From Caccovivens sp964594865 (GTDB taxonomy: Bacteria > Bacillota > Clostridia > Christensenellales > UBA1242): a stretch of DNA of 64,000 nucleotides. Under the pieces are notes generated by a model. That model was not told the origin of the DNA. It was given only the letters and a program-made list of their open reading frames with translations, and did not search any database. The translations under genes were made by a program, and so were the position numbers. The stretch spans positions 1-64,000 of the forward strand of contig CAZQMZ010000002.1 in assembly GCA_964594865.1 (NCBI GenBank). The letters run 5' to 3'. Below, piece after piece: positions 15,829 to 24,086 of this stretch. Each line of letters begins with the position of its first letter. Position 1 is the stretch's first letter.

Positions 15829-17190
15829 ATGGCTAAATTAAATCGAAGCAAAAAAAATTCCATTCTCAACTTTGTTGCTGTTGTCGTTTTGACTGTCATT
15901 GGGTTGGTTTTGACCTTTTGCAGTTTTAATATTCCTTTCACATCTTCAATTTTCAAAGGCTTTGCAAACTCCATTTCTCTTGGAATGGATCTTGCTGGTG
16001 GTGAAGCTGTTGTTTATGAATGTGATGCAGACGACGACTTGGACTCGGCAATTGATGACACAATTGCAAAATTTTCTGATGTCATCAATGTGTTGAGCAA
16101 TGAATATTCTGAAACAGCAATCACAAAACAAGGGGACAACAAAATTCGAGTTGAAGTGTCAGCTGTGTCGATTGGCGAATCGGTGTTTGAGTTGTTGGGG
16201 AAAGACGTTTATTTCACCGCAGAATCTGGCTCAGACGCAGAAGTCTATTTGACAGGAAGCGACATCAAAAATGTGGAAATTTCTTATTACAGCGGGTCCT
16301 ATGTTGTTGTCATCAATTTCACAACTTCTGGACAAACCAATTTTCAAGAGTTGGCACAAGTTGTCAGTGATGACGACGAAGGAACTGACGAAGTTTACAT
16401 CTATTTTGACGAAGTTGGCGGATCAAGCTACATCAACATTTCTTGCAGTGGCTATGATTTGACAGAAATGACTTCTTTCTCAATTTCGTATGACGATCAA
16501 GATGACGCAAAAATTGTTGCGGCACGTCTTTTGAGTGGAAGATTTTCTGCATCCTTGACAATGGTGGAATATTCCACAATTTCTGCCACTCTTGGACCAA
16601 ATGCTCTTCTTTTGATTATCATTGCAGGTGTTGTTGCCTTTGTTCTCACCATGCTTTTCCTTTGGTTGAGATATGGTGATTTTGGATTTTTGGGTTCTTT
16701 CGCATTGGTGATTTATGCTCTCTTGACAATCTTTTTCTTGCAAGCATTCTCTTTCGTCACACTCACACTTTCGGCTCTGGCGGGGGTTGTGCTTTCATTT
16801 GTCATTACGGTGGCAGGAACAATTGTTATCTTCGAAAAAATTCGAGAAGAATATCGCACAGGAAAGAAAATTCCTCTTTCTGTTAAATCTGGTTTTAAAA
16901 ATTCGTTCTGGTCAATCTTTGACGTCAATATTGCGTCCATCATCTTTGCTGTTTTCCTGCTGATCTTGGGCACACCTTCCATCCGTGGTTTTGCAATCAC
17001 TCTCTTGATTGGTCTTGTTCTTTCGTTGTTCAACAATCTTGTTGTTTTGCGTTTCTTTGTGAAGTGGTATTTGCCTTTCAACAGCGTGAAATACAAAAAA
17101 TTGCACTTGCCAAAACAAGTTCGCGTTTTCAAGGGCGATGAAGAAATTGTTGTGGATGATTTAGGAGGACAAACAAATGAGCAAATATAA
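15829..17190 (+). CDS. secD: Protein translocase subunit SecD
   Basis: Uses the proton motive force to assist late steps of Sec export. It has an N-terminal membrane helix and the D1 motif SLGMDLAGGEAVV. An extracellular P1 domain follows, more acidic and shorter than in Gram-negatives. The D4/D5 region has LGPNAL and then five membrane helices (MMPL-like fold). The 453 residues match a Firmicute SecD that is split from SecF. It overlaps secF by 14 nt, so the two are translationally coupled. Confidence 0.95.
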   Translation: MAKLNRSKKNSILNFVAVVVLTVIGLVLTFCSFNIPFTSSIFKGFANSISLGMDLAGGEAVVYECDADDDLDSAIDDTIAKFSDVINVLSNEYSETAITKQGDNKIRVEVSAVSIGESVFELLGKDVYFTAESGSDAEVYLTGSDIKNVEISYYSGSYVVVINFTTSGQTNFQELAQVVSDDDEGTDEVYIYFDEVGGSSYINISCSGYDLTEMTSFSISYDDQDDAKIVAARLLSGRFSASLTMVEYSTISATLGPNALLLIIIAGVVAFVLTMLFLWLRYGDFGFLGSFALVIYALLTIFFLQAFSFVTLTLSALAGVVLSFVITVAGTIVIFEKIREEYRTGKKIPLSVKSGFKNSFWSIFDVNIASIIFAVFLLILGTPSIRGFAITLLIGLVLSLFNNLVVLRFFVKWYLPFNSVKYKKLHLPKQVRVFKGDEEIVVDDLGGQTNEQI

Positions 17191-18322
17191 AAAGAAAAAC
17201 ACGTTCTCTCTTGAAGGTTCAATTGAAAATTCAAACTTTGATTTTTGCAAAAATTTTAAGTGGTTTTTGATTCTTCCTTTGGTCATCATCGTTGTTGGTA
17301 TTGTCCTTCTTTGCACTGTTGGATTCAATCTGGGATATGACTTCACCGGTGGCTCTGCCATCACGATTTTTGTTGATAGTGACGGTCAGTTCTCTGATCA
17401 GGCATATGATGTTGATGAAGATTTTTCGGAAATCAAACAAATTATAAATTCTGTTTTGAAAAAACATGGACTTTCTGCTTCATCCATTCAAAAGATTGAG
17501 ATCAGTGAAGAAAGCGATGAAAATGTCGATTTGAATCTTCTTGGCAAAGATGCCGTGATTGTGAAATATCAAAATGACATTTCGCTTGATGCTGATGAAA
17601 TTGAAGCATTGAACGATGAAATTCGTTTGGAACTTTTGAAAGCATTTGGTTTTGTTTTGGATGACGACACACTTGAAAGCTTGGAAGGTCAGGATGTTTT
17701 GACACTTGTTTCAGAGGCCGAAATCACTTCTTCAAGTGTGACGACCGAGACCATCATGAGGTCGGTTGTGGCTTTCATTCTTGCGTTTATCTTTGTTTTG
17801 GCGTATATATGGTTGCGTTTTGACTTTGCTTGTTGCCTTTCTGCATTCTTGACATTCTTCCACGATTTCTTTGTCACAGTTGCACTTTTGTTGATTTGCC
17901 AAGTGCAAATCAATGTCAACTTCATAGTTGCGGTTGTTGCAGTTTTGGTCTATTCAATTCTCAACAACATCATCCTTTTCGATCGCATTAAAAATGAAAT
18001 TGCTTTTCTCAACAATAACGAGAAAAAGATTGAAAACAATTCTGTTGCAAACATCGCTGTCAAAAACTCAACATTGCGCTTGATTTTGACAACTTTGATT
18101 GCAGTCGTTGTGGGCTTGATGTTTGTTGCCATTGGAGTTTCTGGCGTTCGCGAATTTGCCTTCCCAATCATAATTGGTTGTTTGGCAGCGTTCTATTCTT
18201 CCAATTTCATCACACCGGGGCTTTGGGCGATTGTTTATAAACCAAAAAAGAAGAAAAAACAAAACAAAAAGAAAAAATCAAAAGATGACACTGTTGTTTC
18301 AATTGAAAACGCTGTTGATTGA
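17177..18322 (+). CDS. secF: Protein translocase subunit SecF
   Basis: Partner of SecD. It has an N-terminal helix, the motif GYDFTGGS, an acidic extracellular P4 domain, then five membrane helices with the conserved NIILFDRIKNE segment and GVREFAFPIIIG. It ends in a Lys-rich tail. The 381 residues are longer than typical (about 300), owing to the acidic insert. ATG 17177 has AGGAGGA just upstream, inside secD. Confidence 0.95.
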   Translation: MSKYKKKNTFSLEGSIENSNFDFCKNFKWFLILPLVIIVVGIVLLCTVGFNLGYDFTGGSAITIFVDSDGQFSDQAYDVDEDFSEIKQIINSVLKKHGLSASSIQKIEISEESDENVDLNLLGKDAVIVKYQNDISLDADEIEALNDEIRLELLKAFGFVLDDDTLESLEGQDVLTLVSEAEITSSSVTTETIMRSVVAFILAFIFVLAYIWLRFDFACCLSAFLTFFHDFFVTVALLLICQVQINVNFIVAVVAVLVYSILNNIILFDRIKNEIAFLNNNEKKIENNSVANIAVKNSTLRLILTTLIAVVVGLMFVAIGVSGVREFAFPIIIGCLAAFYSSNFITPGLWAIVYKPKKKKKQNKKKKSKDDTVVSIENAVD

Positions 18323-18325
18323 TTA

Positions 18326-18356
18326 AAAATATGAAGTGGTGACACTTCATTTTTTA
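18326..18356. terminator. Terminator between secF and dinB
   Basis: ATGAAGTG (18331-18338), loop GTGA, CACTTCAT (18343-18350), T-run right and A-run left, usable from both sides. Confidence 0.85.
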
Positions 18357-18360
18357 TTGC

Positions 18361-19560
18361 CTAGGTGTCGCGATGTCCTGTTTTGTTGATGAAAGATGCA
18401 CTGTCGCTGGCGATGAAAATTTTGTCGTTGCCATATTTGTTTTTGATTTCTTGAATGCTGGAATTGAGCGAATTTGATTCTTGATTGAAAAAAGAAAGTT
18501 GTTCAATCTTGTCAAGTTGGTGCAAAGTTGACATTCTCACGCGGATGGCACGGATTGGTTTGTCATATTTCCAAAACGAATCAATCAAGTTCATGGCTTG
18601 CTGTGAAATTTCTTCACTCGAACGTATTGGAGCAAGGGTGCGGGAGTGATGAAAACGTTCAAAATCGGCAGTTTTCAGCGTGACAGAAATGCAAGAACCT
18701 TCGAAATTGCCATCATACATTCTTTGGGAAATCTTTTCGGACAGAAAAGTCACCACTTTGCTCACTTCTTCTCGCGTTTTCACATCAATAATGGTGGTTG
18801 TGCCATTGCCTATACTTTTGGGCGGTGTGAGATTATAATAACATGCCACCGGTTCGAAAAACTCGTTTCGCAGTTTCAATCGAAGTTCAACGCCGGTTTT
18901 GCCCATGACTTTCTTGACAAATTCTTCGGGCAAGTCAACAAAATCACCGATTGTCATTACGTTCATTTTCTCAAATTTTTTTGTAAGGCGTCCACCTATG
19001 CCTATTATGGAGTTTAGGGGAAGGATATAAGTTTTTTCTTTAAAATCTTCCGCTGAAATTATTGTTGTGGCGTCCGGCTTCTTTAAATCGCTTCCAAGTT
19101 TGGCGAAAATTTTCGAAAATGAAACGCCAACCGACACCGTGAAGCCAAATTTTTCACGGACGCGTTGTCTAATTTCATCCGCAATCTCCTTTCCAGATTT
19201 TTGAAGATATTTCAAACTTGCCGTCACATCCAACCAACATTCATCCAGACCTAGTGGTTCCACCAAGTCGGTGTATGAAAGATAAATTTGATGCAGTTCT
19301 TTGGATATTTTCTCATATAGGGCATAGTGTGGTGGAAGAGTGACGAGATTTGGACACTTTTGTTGTGCTTGCCATATGGCTTCGCCGGTCTTGACTCCGC
19401 ACGCCTTGGCAATCTCGTTTTTCGCTAAAATGATTCCATTTCTCTTCTTTGGGTTGCCGGTGACAGCCACAGGTTTGTCTTTCAGTTCTCTTCGCTCGGC
19501 ACACTCCACAGAAGCAAAAAAATTGTTGACATCAGAATGTAAAATTGTTCGCTCTTTCAT
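18361..19560 (-). CDS. dinB: Y-family DNA polymerase IV
   Basis: Translesion DNA polymerase. The 399-residue chain has the metal site in HSDVNNFFASVE (Asp10) and the second acidic motif LDECWLD near residue 105. It also has the Y-family palm segment TVSVGVSFSKIFAKLGSDLKKPDA, a helix-hairpin-helix thumb and the little-finger domain. The C-terminus has no clear beta-clamp motif; LSFF near residue 360 could play that part. It is divergent from the amidohydrolase-like gene. No SOS box was recognised upstream. Confidence 0.92.
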   Translation of the reverse strand: MKERTILHSDVNNFFASVECAERRELKDKPVAVTGNPKKRNGIILAKNEIAKACGVKTGEAIWQAQQKCPNLVTLPPHYALYEKISKELHQIYLSYTDLVEPLGLDECWLDVTASLKYLQKSGKEIADEIRQRVREKFGFTVSVGVSFSKIFAKLGSDLKKPDATTIISAEDFKEKTYILPLNSIIGIGGRLTKKFEKMNVMTIGDFVDLPEEFVKKVMGKTGVELRLKLRNEFFEPVACYYNLTPPKSIGNGTTTIIDVKTREEVSKVVTFLSEKISQRMYDGNFEGSCISVTLKTADFERFHHSRTLAPIRSSEEISQQAMNLIDSFWKYDKPIRAIRVRMSTLHQLDKIEQLSFFNQESNSLNSSIQEIKNKYGNDKIFIASDSASFINKTGHRDT

Positions 19561-19584
19561 TTGCCTTTTTCAACCTTTTTTTGT

Positions 19585-19590
19585 TATAAT
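19585..19590 (+). promoter_or_regulatory. -10 box of the 19626 operon
   Basis: TATAAT with a possible -35 TTGCCT (19561-19566) 18 nt upstream. It would drive the amidohydrolase-like gene, tex, mcsA and mcsB. Confidence 0.5.
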
Positions 19591-19625
19591 CTCTTTATGG
19601 AATTGTTTCCATTTTGGGAGAGACT

Positions 19626-20735
19626 ATGCAGAAAACGGGCAAGAACATCATCAAATTCAAAACAGAGAAACAAGATTGGAAAGATGTTGACGGCGATATC
19701 ATGCGGTTTAAAAGCAAAATTATCTTCAAAAATTGCGAATTGGTGGACATAAATGAAAACTCTTCGCGAATTGTCGACATCTTGGTGGAAAACGGAATAG
19801 TCAAAAAAATTGGCAAACATATTTATGGAGATTCTCAAACAGAAGAGATAGACATCGACAAAAACTTTGTTTTGCCATCATTCAAAAATGCATTTGCTTA
19901 TTCTTCCAAAGTTCATGAAATTGATTTGTCATTTGACAATAAAACACAGATGTTGTTCAGCGAACTTATGGTTCTCAAAGATGTTTTGGGTGGAGTTTTG
20001 TTTGCGGATGGCTCCAAAAACACTCTTTTGGTGGACGATATCGCAGAACTTGAAGAGAAAGATTTAAGCGAAATTTCCAATCTTTCCGCCAGCAAGAATT
20101 TGCAAGTTATTTTGAAAGTGGGACAAAACTTGGACGAACTTGGCACGGTGGACAAAAAGTTTGGGAAATCTTTGCCACTTGTTTTGGAAGATTTTGGCAT
20201 TTTGGACAGAGATTGGGTGCTTGTGGGCGGAAATTGTCTCGAAAAAGACGATTTGCGGATATTTAGAGAGCACGGAAACAAAATTGTCATTTGTCCACTT
20301 GAAGATGGACAGGCGGGTCGACGACCGGTGAATCTTCTCACTCTCAAAAACTTGGACTTTGATATTGAAATTGGAAGTGGCTATGCCTTTGAGATTGACT
20401 ATTTTGCATACATTCGACAGATTCTTATGCAACAATGGGCGCTTTTTGAGGATAAGAATTGCATATCAGAAAAAGATGTTTTTCTCATGGCAACGGGCGA
20501 GCCAACTGTTAAGGAAGGTGATAGAGCAACTTTCATTGTCGTCAACAAAGAGCGTTCGCTCTATCCAACCATACTTCAAAGTCTTGTTTGGGGGAAGTCG
20601 AAACAGGATGTCATTATGACAGTACTCGAAGGGCGAATTATTCAAACATTTGGAGATATTGTCAGCGGAATCAGTGGGTTGGATTACTTTGAAATTATCG
20701 ACGAACTTGTCAAAAACATGAAAAAGGAGAAATAA
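19626..20735 (+). CDS. Amidohydrolase-like protein without metal ligands
   Basis: A 369-residue protein with the layout of cytosine deaminase-like amidohydrolases: a beta-sandwich start (FKNCELVDINENSSRIVDIL), a barrel, then a return to the sandwich (GDRATFIVVN, later VLEGRIIQTFGD). The metal motif HxH that follows the usual LPGFVN is replaced by LPSFKNAFAYSSK, and the later barrel His and Asp positions are also not evident. It is therefore probably a pseudoenzyme or has a changed role. GGAG (19617-19620) fixes ATG 19626. It precedes tex by one base. No firm function is given. Confidence 0.55.
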   Translation: MQKTGKNIIKFKTEKQDWKDVDGDIMRFKSKIIFKNCELVDINENSSRIVDILVENGIVKKIGKHIYGDSQTEEIDIDKNFVLPSFKNAFAYSSKVHEIDLSFDNKTQMLFSELMVLKDVLGGVLFADGSKNTLLVDDIAELEEKDLSEISNLSASKNLQVILKVGQNLDELGTVDKKFGKSLPLVLEDFGILDRDWVLVGGNCLEKDDLRIFREHGNKIVICPLEDGQAGRRPVNLLTLKNLDFDIEIGSGYAFEIDYFAYIRQILMQQWALFEDKNCISEKDVFLMATGEPTVKEGDRATFIVVNKERSLYPTILQSLVWGKSKQDVIMTVLEGRIIQTFGDIVSGISGLDYFEIIDELVKNMKKEK

Positions 20736-20736
20736 A

Positions 20737-22893
20737 ATGAAAATTGAAGAAAGATTGTCAAGCGAATTTGGATTGAGAGCAGATTATACACAAAACATAA
20801 TTATGCTCATCGATGAAGGAAACACAATTCCGTTCATTGCGAGATATAGAAAGGAAATGCACGGCTCTTGCGACGACCAAGTGCTTCGTAATTTTGCAGA
20901 TAGGTTGAAATATTTACGAAACCTTGATGACGAAAAAGAAAAGGTTCAAAAGGTCATCACCGAGCAAGGGAAGTGGACGGACGAACTTGCCAAAGTATTG
21001 GAAGAGGCAATGACCTTGACCGAAGTGGAAGACATTTATCGTCCATATAAGCCAAAGAGAAAGACAAGAGCAAGTGTGGCAATTGCGAAAGGATTGGAGC
21101 CGCTTGCTGACATTTTGCAAACACAAAGCAAAGATTTTGATGTCTATGAAGAAGCCAAAAAGTTTATCACCGAAGAAGTTGCCACTGTTGAAGATGCCAT
21201 TGCAGGTGCGAAAGATATTGTTGCAGAGCGTATTTCTGACAGTGCTGAACTTCGAAAAGAACTGCGCGAAATCATTGCAAACAAGGCGTTCATCTTCTGC
21301 ACTTTGGTTGAAAATGAAAACAACTTGACATATGAAACATATTCCGGATTCAAGCAAGAAGTCAACAAATTGCCAAGCCATAGAATTCTTGCCATAAATC
21401 GTGGTGAAAAAGAAAAATGTTTGAAAGTGGAAATTCAAATTGATGAGAAGTTGACCATCCCTGTGATTGAAAAATATTTCAAAAAAGACAATGAAAACAC
21501 CAATGCACTTATGGATGAAGTGTTTGCTGACAGTTATGAACGTCTGCTATTCCCTTCGCTTGAACGTGAATGCCGAAGCAATTTGACAGAAATGGCGGAT
21601 GAGCAAGCAATCAAGATGTTTGAAGTCAATCTTCGCCCTCTTCTTCTTGAAGCACCACTCAAAAACAACATCATCATGGGCTTTGACCCGGGATATCACA
21701 ACGGGTGCAAAATTGCCGTGATTGATAAAAATGGTTCGGTGCTTGACACGACAGTTGTCTATCCAACTCCACCACGCAACAAGACGGAAGAAGCAATGGA
21801 AAAGCTTAAAGTGATGATTGAGAAAAACAATGTTGACATCATCGCCATTGGAAACGGAACTGCGTCGAAAGAAAGTGAAATTTTTGTTGCCGAACTCATC
21901 AAAAATTGCAATCGACCGGTGAGTTATGCCGTTGTCAGCGAAGCAGGTGCGAGTGTTTATTCTGCCTCCAAACTTGCAGCTGAGGAATTTCCAGAATATG
22001 ACGTCAACTTGCGTTCGGCTGTCTCCATTGCGAGAAGACTTCAAGACCCACTTGCTGAACTTATCAAAATTGACGTCAAGTCCATCGGAGTGGGGCAATA
22101 TCAACACGACATGCCACAAAATCGTTTGACGGAAGTGTTGACCGGTGTTGTGGAAGACTGCGTGAACAGTGTCGGCGTTGACCTAAACACTGCAAGTCCA
22201 AGTTTGTTGTCCTATGTTTCCGGACTCAATATGTCAATTGCGAAGAATATTGTGACATATCGTGGCAAAGTCAAAGGGTTCAAGAGTCGAGAAGAGTTGT
22301 TGCAAGTGCCAAAACTTGGGCCAAAAGCGTATGAACAATGCGCAGGCTTTTTGCGTGTCGTTGGAGGAGATAATGTGCTTGACAACACCGCTGTGCATCC
22401 GGAAAGTTATGATGCAACAAGAAAACTTCTCAATATTTTTGATTTGACCGAAGATGATGTCAAAGAAGGAAAACTTGTGCTCTTGCCAAAAATGATTGAA
22501 AATAAAGGTGAGAAAAAAGTGGCGGATGAATGTGGCGTTGGTGTTCCAACACTGAGCGATATCACAAATGAATTGTTGAAACCGGGACGTGACATCCGAG
22601 AAAGTATGCCAAAACCTGTGCTTAGAAGTGACGTCATTCACATGGAAGACTTGAAAGAAGGAATGGTTTTCAGAGGTGTTGTCAGAAATGTCGTTGACTT
22701 TGGTGCTTTTGTGGATATTGGAGTGCACCAAGATGGACTGGTTCACATTTCACAACTTTCTGATTCTTTCGTCAAACATCCAAGTGATGTTGTGAAGGTT
22801 GGAGATGTTGTCGATGTGAAAGTTATGGCTGTTGACCTTGCAAAGAAAAGAATTTCATTGACCATGAAAGGAATTGAAAAAGATGGAGAGTGA
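20737..22893 (+). CDS. tex: Tex-like RNA-binding transcription accessory protein
   Basis: A 718-residue cytosolic protein. Domains in order: the Tex N-terminal helical region (IARYRKEMHGS), a YqgF-like RNase H fold (IMGFDPGYHNGCKIAVID), helix-hairpin-helix repeats (VDLNTASPSLLSYVSGLN), and a C-terminal S1 domain (FRGVVRNVVDFGAFVDIGV). Tex binds nucleic acid and is linked to transcription and stress survival. It is joined in one operon with the preceding gene and the small McsA-like gene, which starts inside its end. Confidence 0.95.
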   Translation: MKIEERLSSEFGLRADYTQNIIMLIDEGNTIPFIARYRKEMHGSCDDQVLRNFADRLKYLRNLDDEKEKVQKVITEQGKWTDELAKVLEEAMTLTEVEDIYRPYKPKRKTRASVAIAKGLEPLADILQTQSKDFDVYEEAKKFITEEVATVEDAIAGAKDIVAERISDSAELRKELREIIANKAFIFCTLVENENNLTYETYSGFKQEVNKLPSHRILAINRGEKEKCLKVEIQIDEKLTIPVIEKYFKKDNENTNALMDEVFADSYERLLFPSLERECRSNLTEMADEQAIKMFEVNLRPLLLEAPLKNNIIMGFDPGYHNGCKIAVIDKNGSVLDTTVVYPTPPRNKTEEAMEKLKVMIEKNNVDIIAIGNGTASKESEIFVAELIKNCNRPVSYAVVSEAGASVYSASKLAAEEFPEYDVNLRSAVSIARRLQDPLAELIKIDVKSIGVGQYQHDMPQNRLTEVLTGVVEDCVNSVGVDLNTASPSLLSYVSGLNMSIAKNIVTYRGKVKGFKSREELLQVPKLGPKAYEQCAGFLRVVGGDNVLDNTAVHPESYDATRKLLNIFDLTEDDVKEGKLVLLPKMIENKGEKKVADECGVGVPTLSDITNELLKPGRDIRESMPKPVLRSDVIHMEDLKEGMVFRGVVRNVVDFGAFVDIGVHQDGLVHISQLSDSFVKHPSDVVKVGDVVDVKVMAVDLAKKRISLTMKGIEKDGE

Positions 22894-23044
22894 AATCTGT
22901 CCAAAGTGCCACACCAGCGCCGAGGAAATTTTGGAAACGGGCTTTGTGGGATGTGAAAAATGCTATGAACTTCCATCGGTGAAGAGAGCAGTAGACAAGA
23001 TGTTTGGAGGAAAAAGGCATCCAACAAGCGAAAGTTTTGAGTGA
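22883..23044 (+). CDS. Miniature McsA-like zinc protein
   Basis: A 53-residue ORF overlapping the end of tex by 11 nt. It has CPKC (6-9) and CEKC (24-27) with spacing and context (ETGFVGCEKCYEL) as in the first zinc-binding unit of McsA. A short basic end GGKRHP recalls the family motif that closes that unit. McsA activates the arginine kinase McsB; the usual protein is about 180 residues with a second zinc unit and a UVR motif, both missing here. The gene directly precedes mcsB, which supports the assignment strongly. It may be the minimal activator. Confidence 0.75.
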   Translation: MESEICPKCHTSAEEILETGFVGCEKCYELPSVKRAVDKMFGGKRHPTSESFE

Positions 23045-23051
23045 GTGAAAA

Positions 23052-24059
23052 GTGAAGAATTTTGAAAACATTGCAATTTCATCTCGAATTCGTTTGGCAC
23101 GCAATGTGTCTGGATTTAATTTTTTCACGAAATTACGTGACGAAAATGACGCCAACTTCATTGTGTCATCTGTTTCTTTTGCACTCTCAAAATTTGGAGA
23201 TTTTGACATAATCAAACTGAAAAATCTTCCTTTAAATGAATGTAACGCACTTTTGGAACGCCACATCATCAGCAGAGAACTCATCGAAAACAAAGATATT
23301 TCAGCTGTGGCACTTTCGCCAGATGAACATTTGATCATAATGATGAATGAAGAAGATCACATAAGGGAACAATGTATGTGGGAAGGATTTGATCTCTTTC
23401 GACCTTATCGTGAAATCAAAAAACTTGACGACCTTCTTCTGTCAGAAATCGATGTGGCGTATTCGAAAGATTATGGTTTCATCACATCCAGTCCGTCGAA
23501 TCTTGGCACGGGGATGAGAGCGTCTGTCATGTTGTTTTTGCCTGCTTTGGAAAGGATTGGCGACATCAATATCATCAAAAGCGAAACAAAGAAAGAAGGT
23601 CTCACGGTGCGAGGTTTATATGGCGAAGGCAGTGGCGCACGTGGAAGTTTTTATCAAATTTCCAACCAAAATTCGCTTGGTATGACCGAAAAAGAAATCA
23701 TTGACAGTGTGTCGGAATATGTTTATGAAATTTGTGAAATGGAACTTTCGGCAAGAGAAGATGTCTTGGCAACCAATCACGATGCACTCATCGATGAGAT
23801 ATATCGGGCGTATGGAGACTTGAAAGAGTGTTTTTTGCTTGAAGAAAAAGAGATGTTGGAAAAATTGTCATTGATCAAATTCGGCGCAGTTTTGGGTTTT
23901 TTGAAAATCAACGATCAAAAGGCTTTTGACAAGTTGTCAATCGAGGGTTGTTCGGCAAATTTGAAAGAAATTGAAAATTTTTCCAACTCTTCAAAGGAGA
24001 ATCTCAAAAGAAGTGAGTATATAAATAGGAAAATCAAAGAACTTGTTGAACGTGCATGA
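23052..24059 (+). CDS. mcsB: Protein arginine kinase McsB
   Basis: Phosphorylates arginines of damaged proteins, marking them for ClpCP. The 335-residue protein shows the guanidino-kinase signature SSRIRLARNVSGF, the motif MNEEDHIREQ and the loop SNLGTGMRASVML. At the position of the family cysteine (SCPTNLGTG) it has serine (SSPSNLGTG). At about 335 versus 360 residues, the C-terminal part is shorter. The GTG start at 23052 has no clear ribosome site; it probably relies on coupling with the mcsA-like gene 7 nt upstream. clpC follows. Confidence 0.93.
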   Translation: MKNFENIAISSRIRLARNVSGFNFFTKLRDENDANFIVSSVSFALSKFGDFDIIKLKNLPLNECNALLERHIISRELIENKDISAVALSPDEHLIIMMNEEDHIREQCMWEGFDLFRPYREIKKLDDLLLSEIDVAYSKDYGFITSSPSNLGTGMRASVMLFLPALERIGDINIIKSETKKEGLTVRGLYGEGSGARGSFYQISNQNSLGMTEKEIIDSVSEYVYEICEMELSAREDVLATNHDALIDEIYRAYGDLKECFLLEEKEMLEKLSLIKFGAVLGFLKINDQKAFDKLSIEGCSANLKEIENFSNSSKENLKRSEYINRKIKELVERA

Positions 24060-24086
24060 TGAAATTTGATTTTAAGGAGGAAAAAT

